NCBI RefSeq assembly: GCF_001949145.1
Contig: NW_019091437.1
Coordinates: 897,566 to 961,565, forward strand
From: Acanthaster planci
Lineage: Eukaryota; Echinodermata; Asteroidea; Valvatida; Acanthasteridae
Length of the DNA stretch: 64,000 nucleotides
Direction: 5' to 3'
Made by a program: the position numbers and the translations under genes. This document shows positions 34,742 through 46,700 of the stretch, piece by piece. The notes beneath the pieces were generated by a model. It worked only from the letters and a program-made list of their open reading frames with translations. It did no database searches and was not told where the DNA came from. Each line of letters starts with the position of its first letter. Position 1 is the stretch's first letter.

Positions 34742-37700
34742 GTAAGTGACCGTTTTTATCAGATCATGACCGACTGACAGTAGGGGGTTTCCCTGCGTTG
34801 TTTCTCCTTGGACCGTGTACTTTCCCCTTTGCAATGTGCATCAGTTATGGTTTTTGTTTTTCTGATAACTGTCGAGACTGAATTTACACACAGCTGACAC
34901 TAATCCTGAGAAAATGCCGGAGTAGAACAAACTCTTGGACACTATAACTTCTCTGTTCTCTCCTGTAGAAAACCAAGACTTGACTTAAACGCCTTAAGCA
35001 TTTCTTGAAGTTCCAATTGGCCATTTTTCTCCAAACTATGCAAGGTCATCCGTGGTTTAGATCGAACGGAAACAAGGCAAGATTTTTGAGGGCTAAATAT
35101 CAAAAGTATTTCAACACAGTACCCAAAATACCATATCTTAAGCTTATGAAAAATAAGAGTACTCTATGGCTAACTCAGTCGAGTCTTTGAGTTCTGACCA
35201 GTTTAAAAGCTGCATCAACCCGTGGAGGATTACGAACAGAGAGTACCGAAGTGAATACGTCACGTGTACAAGTCTGTGTGTGAAAGCAGAGAGGAAGGGC
35301 ACAGGATTTGCGACTCTGGCACTTCAAAGTGCTTGATGATATTGTAGTCACCGCGGAGCCAGACGAATAATAGAAAACTTCCAATAATGCCTGAGTACTG
35401 CCTGCAGCTTAGCTGGACAAATGGGGCCAGTTATATCCTACAATACTTGTAGTGTTTTGCTTGCAAGTAAAGGAAAATTATAGCTGTGACCCGGAAATAA
35501 TGAGAAAAATATCCCTGATGTTAGACCTACTTTTGCCATTGAAAATAATTTTTTTTTATGTTCATATACTGTTCAATTATCCATGCAAAGTTTGTAATTT
35601 TATTCTTCTCCCTCCGATTCATCAGATTTTAAGACTGTTCAAATTTAGCTAAGAGTAAGACTGGCCAACAAAATGTTGACCATGTTTCATCACAACATTT
35701 GAAGCAAGATATAGGACGGAGAGAACCCCCCGCCTTGGTGTTGGTCACTGTTTGATCAGAATCTCAGGAATTCTTTACAGACTTCTAGGGGGATGTGTTA
35801 GGTAATTATAGTCTAGAGTGTGTATAGGGATTGGACAGGTAAGGGGGGTACCCCTCTGTCCGATATCTTGCCTGGTATACATCACAAGGAGTGATCATGA
35901 GATCTCGTAAAATATACTTTTGTCTAAAGACCGACAACAGATTCAAACAAAACAAAAAATCTTGTAAAGAAGGTGGCTATTTATTCCCAAAATAAATCCA
36001 GAAGAAAGCGTTCATTAAGCCTTTAAGAAATTAAGGGCAATAACTGCACATGTACATGTACATTTAGGGAACACAGCGCAACACAAGCAACTGCGCAAGC
36101 ATTAATTAAATTTGATGTTGTAATGAGACACAAACAAATGCAATGAATATTCAATTTCTTATACATCAGTAAAAAAAATTATGGATGCTGATTACCAGCG
36201 AAAAATTGCGTCGCCTATCATGGGGAACAAAGGGGTTTCGTGGTTGTGTAACAGATGGTACGTAGCAAGCGCTGGCTGGCTCTGGCTATGCCTATGGACA
36301 TACCTGATATGCCAGAAAGCGGTAATTGGCCAGATGTTACAACTCGGGCAGTTCCAACTCCTTCTGTGTTCTTCCGCTACGGTAAAAGCAGTTGTGCGAG
36401 AACTAGCGCTGAATACGCACGTGTACTCCTTTCATTTGCACTGTTTTATTTTTAACTGGTTCAAAGTGGCGTCACGCATCACGTGAATGATGCATTCACC
36501 CATGGAGGCATTGAACCCAATCGTGGTAAAAAGTGGTCAGGTAAAGTATTTCTGCCTCCAGTGTGAGAGAGATAAAGCCACCTCTAAGCATGTGGTGAGC
36601 CAGAGATGGGGCGATAATTAGGTACTACGGCTCACTGAATATAATAAACAACTGCATTAGCCATCCACTCCGAAGGAACGGTACAGTGCCATAGTAACAA
36701 GCTGAAGTTTTGCAAGTAGTTGGGCCAGACTATCAGCAGCCAACTGGACATATTTCAGTGTATTATGTACATAACTCTCAGGTAACAATGGCACGGTGCC
36801 ACAGCTTGTGCGTAATTGGCGGAACCAAACCGCTCAAATCCAACTTGTATAAATTGAAATACAAATTTAATGAACGCAACGCTAACAGCTGCCCACACTG
36901 AAATTTGCAACATTTGGGCATAAACATGATGAAATAAAGGTTAACATAATGTAATATTGTCTTGCCAAATTTGTAGGTTTCCCAGGCAAATTCGTGGAAA
37001 TAGTAATCATACATGTATTCATGTTCTGGTGGCTAACCAAGAATACTCCCTGTTGGGTTCATGTTAGATTTCAGAAGTGTCGTCTTAAACACACCTTAAC
37101 CCTAACCCCCTAGAGTTTATGTAAAATCATATTGAAATCGGAGATGTGGGACGTTGTGTCATTCGTTTGAAGCGGTCATTCAATGCAGCAGTTTGTAGCT
37201 GAATGCTTCATGCGATTTTGTAAACAACCCAATCTTCCCGAAGGTGGGGTAGCATGCTAATCCTGAACCCAATGTAAAGCTTGCACTTGTGCCTTCTGGT
37301 AAATCTCTTCCCCAAACAGCTTTCGCACACAAATATGATTTGAATGGTCTGAATGGTTTTCTCATCAACAGACAGTTTGATAAGTCTGCCCATGGAGGTA
37401 TATCCAAGAAGAAATGAAACCAAGGGATACCCCCAACATGTCCAATCGCTATAAAACTCTCTGGACTTTTGTTACGTAACACATCCCAGATGTCTGAAAA
37501 GAATTCCTCAGATTCCAGTGAAACAATGACCAACATAAAGCAGGGGGGTCTCTCCGTCTCGTAATATCTTGCGTCATCTTTGAAGCAAGGAAGGAGACGA
37601 AGGAGTTTGAACTGCGCGGGCTATAACATCTGGCCAATTACCGCTTTCTGGCATGCCTGGCATGTCCAGAGCGCAGCGAACGCATGCTACGCACCACCTG

Positions 37701-40700
37701 TTTCGCAACATAAGCCTCCTTGTTTAATGCAGTATAGGAAGATGAATATTCATGCCATCGTTGGCGCTTCGTAGCATCTGACAACATTATCAAATTAAAA
37801 TTAATGTTTGCGCATTTGCTTTTGTTAGGCTGTGTACCCGAAGTGTTCGTGTGCAGTTATTGCCCTTAATCGAACGCTTTCTTCAGGACTTATTTTGGGA
37901 ATAAATAACCAAGTTGTTTATGTGTGTGATTATGTGTTTCATTTGAATCATTTTTACTACGGAATTTACACAAAAAGGTATTTTATGAGATCCCACGATC
38001 ACTCCTTGTTATGAAACAGCGCATTTTGTTTCTCGTGAACTTAACTGTCCTGTGTTGGTCAACATGTTGTTGGCTAGTCTTAGCCAAATTCGTACAAAGA
38101 CTTTGAAAAACTTTTGGAGCGACAAAATAAAGTTACAAACATTGCATGGATAATGGAAAAGTGTATCAAAATCTTAGAAAAAAATGATTCACGACGGCAA
38201 AAGTAAATCTTATGTTAGATATTTGTTCTTTCAATTTCCTGATCACTGCAATAAGTTGTAGTTAAAGAACAACCCCATCGGTGGTAAAAAAGGGGAATGC
38301 AATTTAATATACTCACGTGGTATCTCAGTAATAAGTTATATACGTAAAGTGGCACTGTGACTTCTGAGTTAGTTACAGAGCGATAAAAAAGGACCAATTC
38401 TGCAGGTTTTTCAAAAACTGTCCACGTTTGTATTGGTGGCGCCACGCAGAAATGCTTTTTGCTTACGTACCACCATGGAAACGAAAGACGTCATGACCTG
38501 GTTACGTGGGTATATTTTCGTGAAAGCCCTGCACGTCTGACCTGCACGGCCTAGCCTGACACTTTTTCGGAATAAAATACATCTGTACCAAGACATATTT
38601 ATCAAACAATCTTGGTCTCCTTCATCGCCCCGTTCACCAGCAGTGGCCCCATCGTCAGTGCGATGGGGATCCCGTTGGCGTGCGCTCCGGTGGCGCAATG
38701 AGTTCGAGGCGGTAAGGCTCTGCGCCTCGGACTTGGGACAGTATACATATGTACATTAATAAGCCATTTGCGAGTTCAATCTGAATAAAATCTGGTACAC
38801 TGAGATGTCTGATTGCACGTAGACATAAAGATTCGAACTCCGCAGACTAAAGACACTGTTGCTATACCTCGTGATTTGGAGGAAGCTTTTGTATAGACCA
38901 CCATCTCTGGTTCCTTTGTAACCTCCTTATCCATTGAGAATAGTGTATTTTTGCAAGGACTCTCTTATGTAACTAAGCAAAAGCTTGCCCCAAATCACGA
39001 GGTGTAGCAGCAGTGTCTTTAGTATGGATAATCCAAATACATGTAGTTAAGTTCACGTAAATTTATAGCAGCAGCGTCTTTAGTATGGATAATCCAAATA
39101 CATGTAGTTAAGTTCACGTAAATTTCAAGAACTCAGTGTACCAGATTTTATTCAAATTTAACTCGCAAAAGGCTTATTGTAACTACACATGCGTTACAAT
39201 ACGTGTAATTTACATTAAAGTGCGTGACCACGTCGGATCAGTGCGTACATTGCATTAGCCGGAGAACCGTTTCCACGGTGCCTAGCTACGTGGACAAAAC
39301 TCTGGAAAAGCCGTATTCATGAGATGCAAACAAGCGATGACGACACGCTCCTTTCGCGAAAGCTAGCCATGGCGCTCGGCAGAAACGGGTTTAAAAGTGA
39401 TTTTTTCAACGAAAGATATTGCTGAATCCAGGTTTATGTGGCATAGTTGTCTATAATGGGATCCAAGTAAACAAACTACGGTCAGATTTTTTAATTTTCT
39501 TCCACCGTTGGGGTTGCGCTTGAATTGCAAAGAAAACACCACAAATATTGCTACGATATTACTGGCCCCACTTTTCCGGCTAAGCTGCAGGCAGTAATCT
39601 GGCATTTTTGGAATGTTTGCTAACGTTCGTTTGACCGCGCGGCGATGATCATCGATCGAGCTCTTTGATGTGCTAGCGTTGTGTGCCCTTCATCCACGGT
39701 ATGCCAAAACGATTTCTCCTTCTTGACCGTAACCAAGGCCAAACAGTAGAGCTAGCTCTATGGTCAAACGTTCACGTGAACAAGTGAGACACTTGGGCCA
39801 GCTCAAGACGCTAGATACTTATCGATGATATCTATGGATCATGTCGCACAAGCAAATTATGCCGTGTTTACGGTGCGCCTTTACAAAAAATTGACCCCGA
39901 ATAGGACGGTCAAAAGCAGTCTTACGAGTCGTATTAAAGAAAACCCCGGGAACCACCTGTGCGGTGAAATTTATTGGGAGATGCACATTTTTTCAAGAGA
40001 ATCTGAGAGCGAATAAATTGTAGCTTGTTCATGGAAAGGGGTAAGGACTCCTTCCGGGAGAGTGTACAACCCCCCTAGTAACCCCACTGGGAGTAGTAAT
40101 TCAACCAAGTAGAGGAACACATCGAATTAAAACATATCGAGATATCGACAATGCTGAGTTGTGGGTTATCCCATAAATTAGGCACCACTTGTTATATTAT
40201 GACGATGATTCATTAAATTTGATAAGGAACTTGGAAGGTTGACATTCCTCATTATTTGCAGCCAATATCACACAGTATTACTCCAAAATGCCAAAATACA
40301 GTGTAAATCCCATTCACAGTTTTACGTGTAAGGGCAATATAAATTTTTTGTGATGGTTCATGTGTAATGTGGTGTACGTCTTCTAACATGCATTTTCTGT
40401 CGTAGCCACGTCAACACTTTAATCGTATGTTTATTGCTTGGGACACACTGTAAAAATGACGATTCTGTGCATAATGACTCTGGAGGGCACCGTTTGGTGT
40501 CCCTACTTACACTTCAAAGAAAGAAATGGCCGAAATTAAAAAGGCATGCACAATATAGTGGAATTTTACACTTTTAGTAAAATTGTAAGCGCGTGTGTAT
40601 GTTTTACGCGGTAATTTTTGTTAGTCATGGCGTCTAGTGTCAAATTTGACGAATGCAAGAAGAAACCCTCAGAATACAGTGGCTGCGATTTAAGTGGGTC

Positions 40701-43700
40701 CTATCCTCCTAGGATTCTTAAATCCCTACCAATTCCCGCGCGGTGTATGGATATAAATGCGACTGGAGAGATAAGCACGCCGGATGATTACTCAGCACGT
40801 TGCAAAGCCGCAACGTCCTCCGGTGCATTCTTCCGGAGACCCGAGTAAGACGGATGAGTGCGACCGTTACATTGCGGTTTAGCAAACTGGCCATGAAATA
40901 GTCCCCATTGCCTATGCGGGATCGAATCAAGATTGCTTGCTGTTAAATTCGGTGTTATCTGAGCATTTTGCTGCGCTTAGAATGGAAGGTTTGGAAAAAC
41001 AGACAGATGGGAGCTACCAGCCTTACTGTTGGCGTGTATTCCGTAAAATATTGGTCACAACGGCGCCTCCAACTTGTTCTATTTTGCAATTGGGTGTAAG
41101 TATCACTTTCACGAATGGTTTTAGGGGTCACAAATAATCTTAAAAAGTTTTCTGTTAAGCCGTAAAAAAAAATTAAATTAAACATGAGTTTATTAATGAG
41201 TTTAATTTGATGTGTGTCTTGAACTCTTGAGAAATTTTAAAGTATTTTTCTTGATGAGAGTGATTATCAGTTTTTATCACAGTCCGGTGGCAACCTTTAG
41301 GGCGGCTGACGCAGAGGCCACGGAAAGGAGGACAGTTCCCCTATAGAGGGATCCAAATACGACGCTTTTAGCGTCGATCTGCGCACTTCCGCGTTTGAAA
41401 ACGAGGCTGTATGTGTCAGCTTCAATTCTTAATATGATCAGACGACTGAAAGTAAGGAGTCAAGATACAAAATACATAAAGGTATGTTAAATTCAGACTT
41501 TTCAGGCTGAAAAGTTTTGTGGAAGAGTCTTTCAGGATGACTCGTCACGTAAAATCAAAAGAAAAAATAACGGCAATTTACCGCGAGCTAACGTACCTGT
41601 GATGGTCGTGTATCTTGTGCAGTGGGCGTGGTTTAAACTGAAGTGGCGTCACACTTACGAACCGGATACTCCACGTACTGTGTGGACTCCGCGGGCGCGC
41701 GCGACAAAGTTCAACACAGGGAGCTTCGATTTCGATGCAGATATGCGCAGACGGGGCTAACGTGAAAACACAATGGAAGGCAGTGCAAAACAGATGTCAT
41801 TTAATAAAACAATATCAGTTGGTTCGTGGAGTGAAGACCTCACAGCAACGGGCACATACACGTGAGTGTGTGAACTCATTTTGAAGGATACGGTACATAA
41901 TCCGTGACCGGAGTTACGACTTAAGCGCTCCAACCGCTTTTTCGGGAGTCAAAACTTTAAAACTCAAAATTCCTTCCCGTGGCAATCACACAAAACCGCA
42001 AAATTCTAGGCTTTGGTTGTGTGAAACATACTCCACTTTCAAATAGTCTTTCCGTATATCACTTGGTAGGGAACGCCGCTGTAGCCATGTAACGGTGCAA
42101 TCAAAGACGTCATTTTTATAAGGTTAACCATAGAGCTAGGGAGGGTGAACAAACACACGCATGTTTGTTTTGGGAGGTTGAAAGTCGTGTAGTTAGTACT
42201 TTGTGCGCAGTCACGACGCTAACAAAGGTTCACAGACTGAACAGCATATAAGATTGTTGCATCATAGCATTAACGGGCGATAGTCCAAAAAATGCAAGAA
42301 TCATTCTCCTCTTGACTTGAGAAGGAAATACAAGGATCTGGTGCACAAAAATGAATTTGACAAGGAAGCATTATATCATCATAGCAGTGGTAGGAGCAAT
42401 CCTTGTGGTTGCTGTAGCTGTGGCGATAGCAGTGCCCGTCGCTCTGAGTAACCGTCAAGCGGCACCGACTAGCGCAGAGCTGGCAGACCGCTACTTGTCA
42501 GAGACGCCCCTCATCGACGGGTAAGTTGCGTTACTATCACGCAAAAATTGCCAATATTCGTGATCTTTAGCGTGAACCTATGAAGGGGAATCGTTGGTAA
42601 ACGTTATCAACTGGTTAACAGCATGGAAAGCAGCCCACTTTCGCCGCAGTAGCCAGTTTCAGCGGCAGTAGTTTGCTCGCTTAGAAATCCGATGCCACAG
42701 CAAAGTGTTCAATGAACAAATTGATATACTGTTAGTTTTTTGAAGATGCAGTTTGTACTTATGGGGCTTCGGATAACTGTAAAAAAATTCAGAGCCTTGA
42801 GTTATTACACAAAGCTGTATACAGGTACAGATTGAAATCTACACAAAGGCAAGATTACTATGTTAATCCTTGCGTGGTTTCCCTTCCTGCATGGTTAATA
42901 CCGCGGAAAGGGCCGTGTACTTTTCGTTTGCATGTGCTCAACTTTGTTGTTTCTTTGATGTCCATTCTTTTCATAGTAATTTTGTATATTAAAAAAATAT
43001 TCAGAACAATACCCCAAGGCCCATAAAATGAAGTTTTCAGAGTCCGTGTGACCCTTCAATCAGCAATAAGGCCATGGAAAAAAAAAGAATCATTTAATCG
43101 TCCCGCCCGCATCCTTTCTGGAGGCGGTGTTCTTTTATATTTTTATAGTTTCTCACCTGAAATATTTTTCATGCATATTTATGGGACAGATCAATGAAAC
43201 GCAGAGAACGTTGTTAACATGAATACTTTGACTCTACTTTCTAGTAGGGTAGCCAATGAAAGGCTGGCAGTACTGAAAGTTGGCGGCCGGTTTGAATTTA
43301 AATACTAAGCGGCCATCTTAGAAAACATTAAAAGGAACCTCACCCTTCTCGTTTTGAAAAATCCTTACCAATCAGGTGACTTTTCCTTGCAGATACATAG
43401 GTGTTAAAATGTGCCATTGAGTGCCTGTGTGCTTCCTCTACGCATTCTATCAGTATTTAAATAGTCTGTACTCTGGGACAGAGTACGAGATGGATAGGAT
43501 GATGGGGAGGGGGCAGAATAGGAANNNNNNNNNNNNNNNNNNNNNNNNNNNNNNNNNNNNNNNNNNNNNNNNNNNNNNNNNNNNNNNNNNNNNNNNNNNN
43601 NNNNNNNNNNNNNNNNNNNNNNNNNNNNNNNNNNNNNNNNNNNNNNNNNNNNNNNNNNNNNNNNNNNNNNNNNNNNNNNNNNNNNNNNNNNNNNNNNNNN

Positions 43701-46700
43701 NNNNNNNNNNNNNNNNNNNNNNNNNNNNNNNNNNNNNNNNNNNNNNNNNNNNNNNNNNNNNNNNNNNNNNNNNNNNNNNNNNNNNNNNNNNNNNNNNNNN
43801 NNNNNNNNNNNNNNNNNNNNNNNNNNNNNNNNNNNNNNNNNNNNNNNNNNNNNNNNNNNNNNNNNNNNNNNNNNNNNNNNNNNNNNNNNNNNNNNNNNNN
43901 NNNNNNNNNNNNNNNNNNNNNNNNNNNNNNNNNNNNNNNNNNNNNNNNNNNNNNNNNNNNNNNNNNNNNNNNNNNNNNNNNNNNNNNNNNNNNNNNNNNN
44001 NNNNNNNNNNNNNNNNNNNNNNNNNNNNNNNNNNNNNNNNNNNNNNNNNNNNNNNNNNNNNNNNNNNNNNNNNNNNNNNNNNNNNNNNNNNNNNNNNNNN
44101 NNNNNNNNNNNNNNNNNNNNNNNNNNNNNNNNNNNNNNNNNNNNNNNNNNNNNNNNNNNNNNNNNNNNNNNNNNNNNNNNNNNNNNNNNNNNNNNNNNNN
44201 NNNNNNNNNNNNNNNNNNNNNNNNNNNNNNNNNNNNNNNNNNNNNNNNNNNNNNNNNNNNNNNNNNNNNNNNNNNNNNNNNNNNNNNNNNNNNNNNNNNN
44301 NNNNNNNNNNNNNNNNNNNNNNNNNNNNNNNNNNNNNNNNNNNNNNNNNNNNNNNNNNNNNNNNNNNNNNNNNNNNNNNNNNNNNNNNNNNNNNNNNNNN
44401 NNNNNNNNNNNNNNNNNNNNNNNNNNNNNNNNNNNNNNAGAGTAGGAAATGGATAGGATGATGGGGAGGGGGAAGAGTAGGAGATTGATAAAATGATAGG
44501 GAGGGGCGGAGCATAGAAGATGGATAGGATGATGGGGAAGGGGCGGAGTAGGAGATGGATAGGATGATGGGAAGAGGGCCGAGTAAGAGATGGATAGGAT
44601 GGCGAGGAGGGGGGGGGGAGTAGGAGATGGATAGGAAGATAGTTTGGGGCAAATTAAGAGATGGAAAGGATGATTGAGGGGTAAAGTTGGATAGGATGGA
44701 AAGAAGTGCCTTTGTACGCCTACCTCCCATGTTACTGGTCTCACGGTTGATTTACTTTTAGGCATTTGATTGCATAATATTTATGAAAGGGAAAGAAAAT
44801 AGGATTTTTGTCCCGTTTGCCGTATCTGAGTTGGCTCTCCCTTCGAAGACAGAATAAGCTGTTGTTACAGGAAAGAAATTCAAATTCATAAGAAGCAGCG
44901 AGCCATGGCGGCTTTGCCATTCTAGTTTTTAATTGACATAAGAGCTACACACGTCCTCGGAGCTTCCCTTAGTTATGTCGCCTTGAATTACATATATACG
45001 AAAAAACAAACAAGCACACTTCTAGTTCTACACCGTATGCTGTAGTACTTGCTCTTCATGGGAACTCCCAAACTTGTCAGAGGCAAGTTGTGGCAAATTT
45101 GCTGCTGGAACCAAACACTTACTTCACCAGCATGAAAGCTCTCAATTTGTCCCTAAAAAGATCCGTACAAATGTTTGATTAGCAGCAAGTCAACCTTTAA
45201 TGCCGTTTTACCCTTGGTATAAAGGTCTACAACAGGTGCCCCACCATTTGCGGTTTCCAGAAGAGTGACCTCGGATTGAAAAACACAGGCTATATGTATT
45301 AAAAGGCGCACCGTAATTAACTTGCCTTTTTTATCTTATCATGGAGGTAGAATCACATATGCAGAGGGGTCACATGAGAATACTTATACACAGGCATAAT
45401 ATACATTTATATTCACATAAATATGAACAAAGTATTCGGCCTTATTTTTCTTGTATTTTACTTTGCTGCTACCTTATTGTAGCGGTTCGGTCCTTCTGCA
45501 GTAGTCAGGAGGGTGGAGAACCGTCCGCCAATTAAGGAGGATAGGGGGCGCAAAACCAGGCAAAAACTGGACTCGAGGCGACTGTGGCTTGATTCCTTCG
45601 ATTTATTCCCAGGTGTCAGTCAGCAATGAAATTGTAACCAAAGAGAAACCAAGAAAAAACCCAAAAGAAAGACAGACGACATACTGTTAATGAGTGATGG
45701 CTTACATGTACATCGTAATATTACAATAAAAATATATTACATAAAACGTTACATTTGCTATGTCCGTGATAAATTAACACAACGAATTGTCTCTGTACAA
45801 TCATGAATTCTCTTACCCTGACGTCTAAACGTTTGCCCAAATTGGTATGAACATTAAAGCCAACGGAAAAGGGCTTAAGTTATCCCATAAGGAGCCATGT
45901 TGCTGTGACTGCCAGCCCACCAAGGTGCAGGTCTCAAGAGTGGGAAATGTCACGGAGAAACGCCCAGAAACTTCTCAGGTCCCGCCAAATTGTCATACAA
46001 TGTAAGCAACTTCCGGCTAAGGGGCGTGGCGTAAAGATAATTTAAGTCTGCACACGGCAAGGGACGCTAATACTCATGCATTGATCTCGTGCCTTAGACT
46101 AGCAGGTCTGAGTTCATATTCGCATCAAAAGTAATTATCTCACGGGGGAAACCCCAGATCCCTACATCGTAATAGTCAACCAAAACTAGGATTAAGGAAA
46201 CTATAGAGAGGAACATAACATTCGAAAACAGAGAAATTACATTCAATAAATGTACCCCCAGAAAGTGTGCGTGGAGCATAATAAACTAGCTCCTTAGTGA
46301 TTCACGGAGCTATGCGACCCATACCCAAAACAATGTCGGCAAATTGTCCACAACTTGTCCCACACGAATTCTGAGATGGCTCCATTGATCAGTGTCTGCT
46401 TGATTTGAGCAACGGTCTTCGATGTTTAAAATCTCAAATATTAATGTTAAAAACGATGAAAAAATCCAAACTTTTATTTGATGACAAGTTTGAGTATAAG
46501 TAGCAGGACCGCTAAATCGATCGACCACTTCAAACGAAGTCATTCGTTTGAAGTGGTCGATCGATTTAGCGGTCCAGTAGTTAAGGTATGAGTATTAGTA
46601 ACAGGTAATCGCGGTACGGTGTCATAGCTCACGCGCACATGTAATCGAATGGCCAAACCAAGCCGCTCAACCTAGTCATGTAGAACTTGATCTTGTAAAA

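Larger units (their letters stand above)
38260..39526. mobile_element. TIR repeat family 'AGTTAAAGAGCAACCCCAACGGTGG', copy 2
   Basis: Starts AGTTAAAGAACAACCCCATC and ends with CCACCGTTGGGGTTGC plus CGCTTGAATT. It is longer than copy 1 because of a block at about 38330-38440 and a foldback insertion at 38758-39180. Interior segments align with 24902-25647. Confidence 0.85.

Noticed and set aside
43404-44765. Very long open frames across the N gap
   Set aside because: They consist of undetermined bases plus minisatellite translation; not genes.
45478-45999. Possible solo LTR (TGTAGCGGTTCGG ... TGTCATACA)
   Set aside because: TG...CA-like ends and an AATAAA on the minus strand are suggestive, but no target-site duplication flanks it and no second copy is in the window.
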